Positions 1 to 8,522 are shown, numbered from the stretch's first letter. The stretch: 64,000 nucleotides of DNA from Paenibacillus gorillae (GCF_000513275.1 NZ_CBVJ010000099.1:29097-93096), one strand, 5' to 3'. Made by a program: numbers and translations. The notes: generated by a model from the sequence alone, not told the origin.

Positions 1-2
1 AT

Positions 3-278
3 GATGCTTACAAGTTTGAACATGGTGGCGAAATTGTTGGTTATGCTTTGGTGAATCATATTAGGCAGCCTCTGTATCTCAGACATTTCTTCATCTGTAG
101 AAGCAGCCGGGGAAAAGGGCATGGCAAGTCAGCTTTTCGAGCATTGCTGCAATTATTAAATACAACAACCGTAGATATCGAAGTGCTGCATGGAAATACG
201 GCTGGATATGAATTTTGGAAGTCGCTTGGATTTAAAGAAAGAAGTATCTATATGAGGCTGGAGGAATTAAACGATTGA
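3..278 (+). CDS. GNAT N-acetyltransferase, C-terminal part (cut by window edge)
   Basis: The reading frame is open from the first bases of the window, so the start lies upstream and only the last 91 codons are visible. The acetyl-CoA pyrophosphate-binding loop of GNAT enzymes, R-x-x-G-x-G/A, appears as RGKGHG at visible residues 36-41 after a beta strand with GEIVGYALV. The end has the usual N-x-x-A-x-x-x-W/Y ... LGF pattern (GNTAGYEFWKSLGF). Such enzymes move an acetyl group from acetyl-CoA to an amine; the acceptor cannot be told here. It is convergent with the DinB-like gene, with only 13 bases between the two stop codons. Confidence 0.85.
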   Translation, partial: DAYKFEHGGEIVGYALVNHIRQPLYLRHFFICRSSRGKGHGKSAFRALLQLLNTTTVDIEVLHGNTAGYEFWKSLGFKERSIYMRLEELND

Positions 279-291
279 GTTACCCAACCCA

Positions 292-774
292 TTAAACCAA
301 AGGCTTAATGAGTCCTTTTCCGATAAAGTTGGCCGAGACCGGCTGCTTGCCAACTTCTCTAGCCCACACCGACATTTGGCCGATGTGATGGATTTCGTGA
401 GCGATAACGTGGCGCATCACTTCTCCCCAAGTGTAAATAACTGCCTCGCCCTCGGCATTGGCACTGTAGTGCAGCCGGGTCTCCACGCTCTCCTCCCATG
501 CCGCCACGAAGGGCTCGACTTCCGTCCGAAAACGCCGATCCAGTTCTTTTACCCGCTCCAGCGTCTTATACGTTTCGTAATCCTCCAACTCGTCCGGCTT
601 TCCCTGCAATTGCTGAATCCAGCTCCACTCCACGTCCGCAATATGAAAAAACGTCTTCAATAGACTCCCAGTGCCGCCTGTTCGCTCACGAATCAGCTCC
701 TCATGAGGGAGCTCCTCGCACCATTGATACCACTGGTCCCTGACCATCCAGTTATAGCGAAACCACGCCTCCAC
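292..774 (-). CDS. DinB-like (YfiT/DinB superfamily) four-helix protein
   Basis: A 160-residue protein of normal length for the DinB superfamily, a four-helix bundle that usually holds one metal ion through three histidines. The expected ligands are visible: His44 in FFHIADVEW and His126 and His130 in AHEIHHIGQ. The start is GTG at 774, with GGAGG seven bases upstream. Family members act as metal-dependent thiol transferases (bacillithiol- or mycothiol-dependent) or have unknown roles; the founding B. subtilis gene is damage-inducible. It is a single gene facing away from the sigma factor gene. Confidence 0.85.
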   Translation of the reverse strand: MEAWFRYNWMVRDQWYQWCEELPHEELIRERTGGTGSLLKTFFHIADVEWSWIQQLQGKPDELEDYETYKTLERVKELDRRFRTEVEPFVAAWEESVETRLHYSANAEGEAVIYTWGEVMRHVIAHEIHHIGQMSVWAREVGKQPVSANFIGKGLIKPLV

Positions 775-955
775 GCCGACACCTCCATTTCATAATCTAT
801 ACCATTCATCTATAACGAACATGATATCATCAAACTAACGATGTTTTGTAAAATTCTGATGGGTCGAAGCAGCCAGAAAAAGTTTTTTGATCCTTTTGTG
901 GCTTTTCCCCTCTCCCCGGTGTCTATACATATGCAAGATCAAGAGGAGGTCAACG

Positions 956-2191
956 ATGTCAGGCGCTAATGACAACCGCCCTGTTTATCCGGATGAACAG
1001 AGCATGATTGAAAAGTTTGAACAGTGCTATGAACAATATCGCAGCCGAATCCGCAGCTACATTTCGCTCAAGACAAATGCAGCAGCAGCGGAGGACTTGA
1101 CGCAGCAGGTCTTTCTCAAAGCGATCGAAAATCTGCACGCTTTCAAAGAAAACGCCAGTTTCTTTACCTGGATTTTTAAAATTGCCGAAAATACGGTGAA
1201 AAACGAATATCGGAGCTTAGCCCGTAAAAAAGATATGCCTTATGATTTTACAAACTATGAATCACAATCGGTCTCCCTTGATTTTGCCAAGTATGTCGAG
1301 ATCCGCATCGATATTGGTTCGGCGTTAAACAAGCTGAAGGAATTGGACCAGCAAATTATTTCGTTGCGTTTTTTCCTAGATTGTACGTTGTCCGAAATCG
1401 CCAATATCGTCGGCATGCGGGAAAGCGCGGTGAAAAATAGGCTATACCGATCGTTAGAAAAGCTAAGAACAGAGTTAAAAGAATGGGGTGACATTGCTGT
1501 TATGTCAATTCTAGACATGATATCAATCGTAAATAAAAATGAAGTCGTCGTCTCGAGGGATCCTTTTGAAAAAGTGCATCAGGACCTGTTCCGTGCATTG
1601 AAGGAAAATGTGGAACGGATCGCCTCCAAGTACAAGCACCGTCCTTCATGCAAAACCATTATCGAAATTTATCCCGATCTTCCGACCTTCCACCAAGCTG
1701 TCGGAGAAGCCGACGCGCCGAATTGGTTCATGGGCACGTACGAGGGCAATCGATTGAAAATCGTATCTCCTCTAAATTCAGGGCCAGAGCATACGTATGA
1801 GTCGATTATTAAATCGACTTTGCATCTGTATACGATGTGGCTGATTGAGGACATTAACGCCACAGCACCGAAGTGGGTGCGTCAAGGAATTGGCGGCTAT
1901 GAAGCGAAGCAAATGACGGAGGAGTACATCGCGAACACAACAGCAGACGCCGTTCGCCGCGGGGAAATCCCGGAGTTCCTTGAGTTCAATAACGATACGT
2001 GGGATTTCGAGACGATGAAGGGCTTCCAGTTCTCGTATCTGATTGTAGAGTTCATTACGGAAAGCTACGGATTGGATACGCTGAATCAGGTCATCCGCGA
2101 TCCTTATGATTTCAACGGCATCTTCAAGTGTTCCGAATCCGAGCTGCGCGAGCAGTGGATCCCCTATATGAAAAAGAAATTCAATATTTAA
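956..2191 (+). CDS. ECF-type sigma factor fused to a degenerate peptidase-MA-like domain
   Basis: The 411-residue product has two parts. Residues about 18-90 are sigma region 2 (EDLTQQVFLKAIENL, then TWIFKIAENTVKNEYR), and about 120-175 are region 4 with its helix-turn-helix (TLSEIANIVGMRESAVKNRL). After a linker, residues about 200-411 resemble a peptidase MA (gluzincin) domain, but the HExxH site reads H290-LYTM and the downstream EGxAEY-like block reads RQGIGGY (about 309-315), so it should not be catalytic. The ATG at 956 follows AGAGGAGG by about six bases; an upstream in-frame extension has no ribosome binding site. No anti-sigma gene lies beside it, so the C-terminal half may regulate the sigma part itself. 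Sigma part sure; C-terminal assignment likely. Confidence 0.85.
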   Translation: MSGANDNRPVYPDEQSMIEKFEQCYEQYRSRIRSYISLKTNAAAAEDLTQQVFLKAIENLHAFKENASFFTWIFKIAENTVKNEYRSLARKKDMPYDFTNYESQSVSLDFAKYVEIRIDIGSALNKLKELDQQIISLRFFLDCTLSEIANIVGMRESAVKNRLYRSLEKLRTELKEWGDIAVMSILDMISIVNKNEVVVSRDPFEKVHQDLFRALKENVERIASKYKHRPSCKTIIEIYPDLPTFHQAVGEADAPNWFMGTYEGNRLKIVSPLNSGPEHTYESIIKSTLHLYTMWLIEDINATAPKWVRQGIGGYEAKQMTEEYIANTTADAVRRGEIPEFLEFNNDTWDFETMKGFQFSYLIVEFITESYGLDTLNQVIRDPYDFNGIFKCSESELREQWIPYMKKKFNI

Positions 2192-2197
2192 TATAAT

Positions 2198-2245
2198 GGG
2201 GCTAGCGCCCAAGCGAGATTAGCTTGGGTGGTAGCCCCTTCTTTT
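2198..2245 (+). terminator. Rho-independent terminator of the sigma factor gene
   Basis: Starts seven bases after the sigma stop codon. GGGGCTA pairs with TAGCCCC and CCCAAGC with GCTTGGG around a seven-base loop, with a three-base internal mismatch, followed by TTCTTTT. Confidence 0.85.
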
Positions 2246-2570
2246 GCTTTGGTGCTGTGCGGCGACTTGTGCATGCGCTGGCAGGCGGGCGGATGCTCTG
2301 TGCGGGCGGATGCCAGCGGGGTTGCTGTGCAGGCGGGTTTGCGAACCTGTTTCGCTAAATAGCGCAGCTTTTTTCGCTGGAGCGGCAATATTCTGGGGAA
2401 TTTCACTGAAATGACGCATATAACGCACCTTTTTTCTCTATTGAGAAATCCATTTACACTATAGCGAATAAAGGTGCGCTACGAGGCTCACAGGAGAAAA
2501 AATCGGCTGAATTAGCTAGAATTAAGGAATTTAGCTTCGCAAATTTGCGAAGCTGGTTCGCTATGCCAAC
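2246..2570. repeat. Gene-free stretch with imperfect internal repeats and a palindrome
   Basis: No coding signal. Related segments occur at about 2360-2385 (AATAGCGCAGCTTTTTTCGCT-like), 2418-2445 (ATAACGCACCTTTTTT) and, inverted, about 2463-2482 (AATAAAGGTGCGCTA). Near 2531-2552 is a perfect 22-base palindrome, AGCTTCGCA-AATT-TGCGAAGCT, which lies just past the phyH-type gene and could end its transcript, although the T-run is poor (AAATTCCTT on the minus strand). Its style resembles the stretch at 35060-35260. Confidence 0.45.
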
Positions 2571-3314
2571 TTAATACAACGGGAACTTCTGACGCAGATC
2601 TTCCCGGTGAAGCACGTTGGAGTCCTCGCGAATATAGTGGCAGACGTAGGAGCGGCGCCAGCGGTCCTTGCTCCGGTTCTTTTTCGAGGAATGAATGAGC
2701 AGCTCGCTGAAGAACAAAATATCGCCCTTCTCCATCTCGACCGGAATTTGCCGGCTCGTATCAACTCCCTCGGTCTCCTCGGTCCAATGCTCATGCTCCT
2801 CGATATCTTTCACTGCGCCGTGCGGCAGCAGGCCCAGCTTATGCGTTCCCGGCATGACCCACAGACAGCCAGTTTCGATATCAATGGAGTCCTCCATCGC
2901 TGTCCACGCGGCGATCATCGTCATGGGATCATTCTTGATGTAGTAGTAATCCTGATGGGAAGCCTGTCCCGGCGAGCCCGGCTCTTTGTAGAAGTACATG
3001 CTTTGCACGCACACCGCTTCTTTTCCCATCAATTGCGCAAGCGCTCCGCGTACGATGGTGTTCTTCATGAGCTGACGGGAGAAGCTGTCATGCTTATGCG
3101 GATTAAAGAGGCGGAGCGAATATTTCTTGGCTTCATCGCAAGCCGCCCATTCTGGCATGGGATTCTGATTGCGAATATCGTAGATGTGTCCATTAAAGGC
3201 ATCGATCAAATCGCTGGACATCCCCTTCTTAAACAGGAAGTATCCATTTTCCTTGAAAAATTCAATTTGCTCATCGGTAAGCGGAGTCAGCGGACTAACG
3301 TAAGTGTTATTCAT
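2571..3314 (-). CDS. PhyH-family Fe(II)/2-oxoglutarate dioxygenase
   Basis: A 247-residue protein with the PhyH (phytanoyl-CoA dioxygenase) pattern. The iron-binding H-x-D is H120-Q-D122 (ASHQDYYY) and the distal histidine is H208 (LLIHSS); arginine 220 or 221 in RWRRSYVCHY is placed to hold 2-oxoglutarate. The family hydroxylates small molecules using O2 and 2-oxoglutarate; the substrate is unknown. The start ATG follows AAAGGAGAATACAGA. It is transcribed away from an AraC-type gene, which is the obvious candidate regulator. A promoter with an overlapping cre-like element lies just upstream. Confidence 0.88.
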   Translation of the reverse strand: MNNTYVSPLTPLTDEQIEFFKENGYFLFKKGMSSDLIDAFNGHIYDIRNQNPMPEWAACDEAKKYSLRLFNPHKHDSFSRQLMKNTIVRGALAQLMGKEAVCVQSMYFYKEPGSPGQASHQDYYYIKNDPMTMIAAWTAMEDSIDIETGCLWVMPGTHKLGLLPHGAVKDIEEHEHWTEETEGVDTSRQIPVEMEKGDILFFSELLIHSSKKNRSKDRWRRSYVCHYIREDSNVLHREDLRQKFPLY

Positions 3315-3355
3315 TCTGTATTCTCCTTTACTAAGAAATGATCTATAATGATTTC

Positions 3356-3384
3356 AGAATACGTTAACGAATCCGCTTACACAA
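3356..3384 (-). promoter_or_regulatory. Likely sigma-A promoter of the phyH-type gene with cre-like site
   Basis: On the minus strand TTGTGT (3379-3384) and TATTCT (3356-3361) are 17 bases apart, about 42 bases before the start codon. A CcpA-type cre-like sequence, TGTAAGCGGATTCG (3368-3381, one departure from TGNAANCGNWNNCW), covers the -35 end and spacer. This is consistent with carbon catabolite repression, but is inferred from pattern only. Confidence 0.4.
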
Positions 3385-3675
3385 TGGCTGCAACAAGCAA
3401 ATATGTATCTATAATTGATATCCACATTCAAGACTACCAACGCTATAAAAGATGGATGAAGGCTGCACTTGCAGCCCATCATACTTTCTGATGCAAGACT
3501 AACAGGTGTGCTGCCGCTGACCGTTTTTATGGTAGAACTCACTCGAAAGTGTTTCTTGTACCGAACATCGCGTGCCGCGATAGCACCGCGCGCGGGAGGC
3601 GCGCACGTACTCTGGCTTATGCCGCTTAGGCAACCGCCTTTCGTTAACCCATCCCAGCGTTTGGAGGAATCCGCT
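3385..3675. other. Divergent regulatory region between phyH-type and araC-type genes
   Basis: No gene is seen. It holds a short perfect hairpin (GGCTGC-ACTT-GCAGCC, near 3458-3473) and a GC-rich run near 3575-3605. An in-frame extension of the AraC gene reaches back to about 3469 but has no ribosome binding site and an unrelated composition, so it is treated as untranslated leader. Confidence 0.4.
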
Positions 3676-4491
3676 ATGTCCAATTCCCTTGCCTCTCTAG
3701 CCATCGATACAATTGAGCATGCTACCGCCGGCTCCATCGTCTACCCGCCCGGCGGCCGGCTTGGCCCCCGTATTCAGCAGGATATTCAGCTCGTCATGCT
3801 CTACACTGGCGAGATGAATGTGACGATCGACGGCCGGCTGCTGCCGGTCACTCCCGGTCAGGTCATTCTGTTGAAGCCGGGCTGTGAGGAGACGTTTGTC
3901 TTCTCGAAAACAGAGCCCTCCTGGCACCGGTGGATTGCCGTTCATTTGAACGACATGACAGAGGAAATTCGGGAAGAGCTGGAACAGCTGCCCGAGTGTC
4001 TGCCCTTAACGGAGGAAATGAACCGCCTGCTGGATTTAATGCTTAACGTTCAGCGCTTCGCCTCTTTCGAGGATCAGGCCGTCATTAGTCTAGGGCTCGC
4101 CGCGCTCCACCTCTATCCTACCGAATCCAGAAGAGCGCTGCTCCGGCAAGAAAAGCATCCTGCTATTTATTCGGTGCTAACCTACATTCATGAACGGTAT
4201 ATGGATGACCTGTCGCTTGCCGATCTTGCGGATCGCGCAGGACTCTCGCCTGAGCATCTCCTGCGACTGTTCAAGCGTCACGAATCAGCAACGCCAATTG
4301 CTTACCTATGGAATTATCGGGTGTCCAAGGCTGTCGAGCTGTTGACCAGTACAGGCCTCAACGTGACGGAAATTGCGCAGCGCTGCGGCTTCAAGACTTC
4401 GCATCATTTTGCCCGGATGATCAAGCAGACGACAGGCCGTACAGCATCGGAGATTCGCCGTCTGTCCTGGAGCGGCATGCGCAAAGCTTGA
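3676..4491 (+). CDS. AraC-family transcriptional regulator
   Basis: 271 residues. The N-terminal half (about 20-100) is a cupin-like sugar-binding/dimerisation domain (MLYTGEMNVTIDGRLLPVTPGQVILLKPG). The C-terminal 100 residues carry the two helix-turn-helix units: LADLADRAGLSPEHLLRLFKR (about 181-201) and VTEIAQRCGFKTSHHFARMIK (about 230-250). The start ATG at 3676 sits eight bases after GGAGG. It is divergent from the PhyH-type dioxygenase gene and probably controls it. A long hairpin ends the transcript at 4647-4696. Confidence 0.9.
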   Translation: MSNSLASLAIDTIEHATAGSIVYPPGGRLGPRIQQDIQLVMLYTGEMNVTIDGRLLPVTPGQVILLKPGCEETFVFSKTEPSWHRWIAVHLNDMTEEIREELEQLPECLPLTEEMNRLLDLMLNVQRFASFEDQAVISLGLAALHLYPTESRRALLRQEKHPAIYSVLTYIHERYMDDLSLADLADRAGLSPEHLLRLFKRHESATPIAYLWNYRVSKAVELLTSTGLNVTEIAQRCGFKTSHHFARMIKQTTGRTASEIRRLSWSGMRKA

Positions 4492-4646
4492 CCAGTTGAG
4501 CAACCACCCAGGCCATTACATTTCGCACGGGAATGACGGGTTCGACTGATTAGGCTTCTGATAACTAGCTTGGAAAAGCTTAATCCTAGTTGATGAAGCT
4601 TTTTGCACCTACGATGCGTGATGTCCTTCCTGCCCAGCGCAGCGCC

Positions 4647-4696
4647 TAACACAAAATGACACCTCTCGCGAGCGCGAGAGGTGTCATTTTGTGTTA
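4647..4696. terminator. Bidirectional terminator, near-perfect 24-base stem
   Basis: TAACACAAAATGACACCTCTCGCG is followed by its full reverse complement with only AG between, so the arms pair completely. It separates the convergent AraC and permease genes. The A-rich and T-rich arms give T-runs in both directions (ATTTTGTGTTA on each strand). Confidence 0.85.
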
Positions 4697-4710
4697 GCGC
4701 TTAACCCACT

Positions 4711-5625
4711 CTATTCTTTCACTCCGCCAAGAGTCATGCCCTTGACGAAATATTTTTGCAGGAACGGGTAGACCATGATGATTGGCAAGCTGGCGATGAT
4801 CGTCATCGTCGCACGGATGGAGGTAGGAGTAACTTGGTTCAATGCTTGGCCTCCTGTATTACTGAACACATCGCCTACCGTCTTCTGGGTCATGGAGCCG
4901 CTGGAGCTTTGCAATATTTTCATCAGCTCGTACTGGAGTGTACTGAGATTAATATTCGAAGAGTTGTACAAAAACACATCAAACCAAGAGTTCCACTGCC
5001 ATACCGCTACGAATAGTGATACTGTTGCCAGCACGGGCGTACAAAGCGGCAGCACGATGCGCATAAACGTCGTAAAGTCGCCGGCCCCGTCGATTTTGGC
5101 GGATTCGATAATGCCTTCCGGAATGCCTTCGATAAAGGAACGAATGATAATGACATTAAAGGCGCTAATGATCCCCGGAATAATGTAAACCCAGAAGCTG
5201 TTGAGCAGATGAAGCTCCTTATACAGCAAGTAAGTCGGGATCAATCCCCCGTTGAAATACATCGTCAGAATGAACGCCAGCGCAACCCATTTGCGCAGTA
5301 CATATTCCTGCCGGCTCACTGTATAGGCAACCATGGCGGAGCAAAACACAGCCACGAGAGTGCCCAGCGTAGTACGCAGAAAAGAAATCAGCATCGAATG
5401 AAAAATCGCAGCTTCGCGAAGCGTGTATTCGTAGTTGTACCAAGTGAAGATACGGGGCATCAGGAAAATGCCGCCCTTGGAGGCATCCATCGCGTCATTG
5501 AGCGAGACCGCCAGCATATTCAGAAACGGATAAAGCGTAACAGCCGCAAGAAACAACATAAAGACGATATTGCAGAAATCAAATATACGATCGCTTACCG
5601 AACGGCGGCGAGCTAATGCTTTCAT
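4711..5625 (-). CDS. Carbohydrate ABC transporter permease, LplC/YtcP type (CUT1)
   Basis: 304 residues with about six membrane helices, beginning at about 17-42 (FCNIVFMLFLAAVTLYPFLNML). The cytoplasmic EAA loop that docks the ATPase is visible at 173-194 (IIESAKIDGAGDFTTFMRIVLP). The length is normal for the family. The start ATG follows TAGGAGG. It lies 12 bases after the partner permease and forms the membrane channel with it; no ATPase gene is present, as is usual for systems that share an MsmX-like ATPase. Confidence 0.93.
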   Translation of the reverse strand: MKALARRRSVSDRIFDFCNIVFMLFLAAVTLYPFLNMLAVSLNDAMDASKGGIFLMPRIFTWYNYEYTLREAAIFHSMLISFLRTTLGTLVAVFCSAMVAYTVSRQEYVLRKWVALAFILTMYFNGGLIPTYLLYKELHLLNSFWVYIIPGIISAFNVIIIRSFIEGIPEGIIESAKIDGAGDFTTFMRIVLPLCTPVLATVSLFVAVWQWNSWFDVFLYNSSNINLSTLQYELMKILQSSSGSMTQKTVGDVFSNTGGQALNQVTPTSIRATMTIIASLPIIMVYPFLQKYFVKGMTLGGVKE

Positions 5626-5637
5626 GTTGGCAGCCTC

Positions 5638-6558
5638 CTAGAACAATCTCGGTTGACCCAGTCTCTTGGCAATATGGTTGGCGCCGAACAACAAGATAAT
5701 GCTGATGACGGTCTTGAACACACCGGCGGCCGTCGCTAACGAGAAGTTACCCATCGCAATACCGTATTTCAGTACGAACAGATCCAGGTTTTCGGAATAC
5801 TCGGCGGTTAAGCCGTTGCCAAGCAAATATTGCGGCTCGAAGCCGGATTCCAGGATGTTGCCGAGATTCATAATAAGCAAAATAACGATGACGGACTTCA
5901 ATCCCGGAAGCGTCACGTACAAAATCCGCTGCAAGCGGTTCGCGCCGTCGATTTCCGCCGCTTCGTATTGCGCCGGATCGATCGTCGTAATCGCCGTCAA
6001 ATAAATAATCGTGTTCCAGCCGAGATTTTTCCACACCTCAGAGATGCCGAGAATGCCCCAAAAATATTTGCCTTCCGCCAGCCATAGAATCGGCTCTTGA
6101 ATGATTCCGAGCTTCATCAGTATCAGATTGATGATGCCGGAGCTTTCCGTCGACAGTGCCGTGACGATAATGCTAGAGGCAACCACCCATGATATAAAAT
6201 GGGGCAAGTAGCTGATCGTTTGAACCGTACGCTTGAAGACTACGCTGCGCAGCTCATTAAGCAGAATCGCCAGCACGATCGCAGTCACGAAGCCAAGCAC
6301 CAAGTTAATGAGGCTCATTGCCAGCGTATTGCGCATCACCTGATAGAAGTTTTCGTCTTGAAACAGAAACTTGAAGTTTCGGAAGCCTACCCATTCCTGG
6401 TCAAAGGGGCTAGTGCCCGGCCGGAACTGCTGAAATGCGATGGACCAGCCCCATACCGGGATGTATCGAAAAACGAGCAGCCACAGGACGAATGGCACCG
6501 ACATCAGCAGGAGTGTTCTCTGTTCTGCGAGCTTGCCTAACCATGACTTTCTTGCCAT
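5638..6558 (-). CDS. Carbohydrate ABC transporter permease, LplB/YtcP-partner type (CUT1)
   Basis: 306 residues from the ATG at 6558, which has GAGAGGAAG six bases upstream; an earlier in-frame start would add 26 residues without a ribosome binding site. About six membrane helices, with the first at 15-35. The EAA loop is at 199-220 (EAAEIDGANRLQRILYVTLP). N-terminal motif WGWSIAFQQFRPG is typical of LplB-like proteins. It is the first permease gene of the operon and is separated from the upstream lipoprotein gene by a 287-base hairpin-rich spacer. Confidence 0.93.
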   Translation of the reverse strand: MARKSWLGKLAEQRTLLLMSVPFVLWLLVFRYIPVWGWSIAFQQFRPGTSPFDQEWVGFRNFKFLFQDENFYQVMRNTLAMSLINLVLGFVTAIVLAILLNELRSVVFKRTVQTISYLPHFISWVVASSIIVTALSTESSGIINLILMKLGIIQEPILWLAEGKYFWGILGISEVWKNLGWNTIIYLTAITTIDPAQYEAAEIDGANRLQRILYVTLPGLKSVIVILLIMNLGNILESGFEPQYLLGNGLTAEYSENLDLFVLKYGIAMGNFSLATAAGVFKTVISIILLFGANHIAKRLGQPRLF

Positions 6559-6845
6559 CGCTCTCTTCCTCTCAGTCCGTGTGCGGAAGGACGGGGCGCC
6601 TCGCTTGCTAGCTAGGCTGACTAGATCAAGCTGCAAGCGGCTCGTATGTTAGCTCATGTTAGCCGCTTGTAGCTTGGAAGCTACCTTCCAAGCATATAGC
6701 TTACAAGATAGCTCATGCTATCAGCTTACAGCTTGTAACTTGCTGTCTTGCCCAGTTACTGACAGCTCTCTAGCTTGCAATTGCCGCAAGACTGTCCGTC
6801 CCTCTGCCCTTGGATCGTCGTTATCGTCCTTCTCTTCTATCTCGT
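6559..6845 (-). repeat. Hairpin-rich intercistronic spacer with AGCTT-type short repeats
   Basis: Between the lipoprotein gene and its permeases. Several inverted repeats are stacked: CAAGCGGCT...AGCCGCTTG, GCTTGGAAG-CTAC-CTTCCAAGC (perfect, nine-base arms), TTACAAG...CTTGTAA and GATAG-CTCATG-CTATC, roughly 6625-6755. The word TAGCTT or its complement recurs throughout. Such structures between binding-protein and permease genes often protect the upstream message or reduce read-through; that role is inferred here. Confidence 0.55.
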
Positions 6846-8522
6846 CTATCTCTTCTTGCCAGCCAGCCGATCCTGTACGACGCCGTTCGCCCAGTCTTCA
6901 TACGCTTTGACATCGAGCTTGTTGAAATCGGCGATGTAATCGCCCCACATCGCGTCAAACTTCTCCGGCGCGGCAAGGATCAGCTTCGGAAACCATTTGC
7001 GCTGCAGATCCATTTTTTTCTGCTCAAACAGCTGCTCCTTGGAGCCCTGCTGCTTGTTCGCCGACCAGACCGGATACCACTTCCGCTCGTCCGGCGGACT
7101 ATATACGTCCGTAAACACCTTCAAACCGTAAGCTTCCAGAATGCTCTTGTCGCCCTCCGTATAACTCTTCTCTACAACCTCCGGCTGACGGTCAGGGAAA
7201 TACGCATTGCCGTCCTCGAACAGTCCGGCTCCCATCGGCCAGTAATAGCTGAAGTAGCTAAAGCCATATGATTGCTGGAACTCCGGATTTTGAATTTGTG
7301 CAATTTGTTCTTCCGTACGGTAGAAGCGGCCCTTATCGTCTGCCTCATAGGTTTTGCCCTTTTCGCCCCAGAACAGCAATTTCTGATTTTCCTCTTTGAC
7401 CATGTTGTCAAAATACTGGATGATTCGGGCAGGGTCTTTGGCTTTTGTCGTAATGCCGATGCCCCGGTTAGTTACGAACGTCGGCGGGTCCAAATATTGA
7501 TCCTTCGTCCCCTGCTCGAACACGAGCGGGAAGCCGATAAATTTGCGGTCATCGTTGCCGGCCTGCGCCAGATTTTGCACAGCGGGAACGATCTGCCAGC
7601 CGTAATCGAAGAATCCAAGTACCCGTCCGCTGGACAGCTTTGCAATGTACTGATCATATTTCGCGACAAGCGATTCTTTATCCAGAAGCCCTTCGCTGTT
7701 CGCTTCGTTCAGCTTCTGCAGCCAGCGTTTCATGAAGTCCTTATCGCCGGTTACAGCAGCCTTCTTCGTCTCCATATCGACGTAAACTTCGCCCTCATTC
7801 GGCAGACCGTTCAGGTTCGGAGCCGGATTCGTCAGCGTGAAGAAGCGCCAGTCGTCGGTCAGCGTCTCGAAGCCGATCGTATCTCCGCCGTCAATTTGCG
7901 GATATTTCTCTTTGTACTTCTTGATGAGATCGAAATATTCATCCAGCGTCTTGATTTTCGGATAGCCGAATTCCTTCAGCACGCCTTGCTGAATGTAGAA
8001 GGCGCCAGGTTGGTACATATCCGGTACAAAGCCGTTGCTAGCGGCAAACGGGATGACGTAAATGTTGCCGTCCTCGGATGCCATCTGGTCCCAATAAGGA
8101 CCATAAAGCTTTTTCAAATTCGGCGCATACTGGTCCAGCAGATCATTCAGCGGAATGAACGCTTTGGCATCCAGCATTTTGTCGATGCCGCTGTCAGGTA
8201 CCACAACATCCGGCAGGTCACCGCCGGCAATCATGACGCCAAGCTTCGTATTCAGATCGCCGACCAAATACTCCATTTTAAAATTGACGCCGGTTTGGTC
8301 TTCCAGCAATTTGCCCAGCACAGTCTCATTCGTATTGGTATCCTTGCCGGCAACCGCGGCATTGAAATACGTGAAGGTGACTGGTGTCTTCTTCTCACCC
8401 GAAGCCGGGTCCGCAGACGCCGACGGAGCAGAAGACTTGCCGCCGTTAGCGCCAGAACAGCCGGCCAGCAGCATGACGAGTGAAACGGAAAGCAGAACGT
8501 ACGATAACTGTGAAATCTTCAT
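6846..8522 (-). CDS. Extracellular solute-binding lipoprotein, CUT1 family
   Basis: 558 residues. The signal peptide ends in a lipobox, LLAG-C22, so the mature protein should be anchored to the outer face of the membrane. Blocks such as VGDLNTKLGVMIAGGDLPDVV and the GRFYRTEEQIAQIQNPEF region match the large LplA-type binding proteins of Paenibacillus. It captures an oligosaccharide or similar solute for the two permeases downstream. The start ATG has AGAGGAG 11 bases upstream. It follows the sensor kinase gene after 99 bases that contain a cre-like site and presumably the promoter. Confidence 0.93.
   Translation of the reverse strand: MKISQLSYVLLSVSLVMLLAGCSGANGGKSSAPSASADPASGEKKTPVTFTYFNAAVAGKDTNTNETVLGKLLEDQTGVNFKMEYLVGDLNTKLGVMIAGGDLPDVVVPDSGIDKMLDAKAFIPLNDLLDQYAPNLKKLYGPYWDQMASEDGNIYVIPFAASNGFVPDMYQPGAFYIQQGVLKEFGYPKIKTLDEYFDLIKKYKEKYPQIDGGDTIGFETLTDDWRFFTLTNPAPNLNGLPNEGEVYVDMETKKAAVTGDKDFMKRWLQKLNEANSEGLLDKESLVAKYDQYIAKLSSGRVLGFFDYGWQIVPAVQNLAQAGNDDRKFIGFPLVFEQGTKDQYLDPPTFVTNRGIGITTKAKDPARIIQYFDNMVKEENQKLLFWGEKGKTYEADDKGRFYRTEEQIAQIQNPEFQQSYGFSYFSYYWPMGAGLFEDGNAYFPDRQPEVVEKSYTEGDKSILEAYGLKVFTDVYSPPDERKWYPVWSANKQQGSKEQLFEQKKMDLQRKWFPKLILAAPEKFDAMWGDYIADFNKLDVKAYEDWANGVVQDRLAGKKR

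Noticed and set aside
887..955. N-terminal extension of the sigma factor
   Set aside because: The extension has an odd Cys/Arg-rich sequence and no ribosome binding site, while AGAGGAGG lies directly before the ATG at 956.
3469..3675. N-terminal extension of the AraC gene
   Set aside because: Passes through a GC-rich non-coding-looking leader; GGAGG sits before the ATG at 3676.
7272..8483. Plus-strand open frame of about 400 codons opposite the solute-binding lipoprotein
   Set aside because: Antisense of a strongly supported lipoprotein gene; no ribosome binding site and composition typical of a shadow frame.
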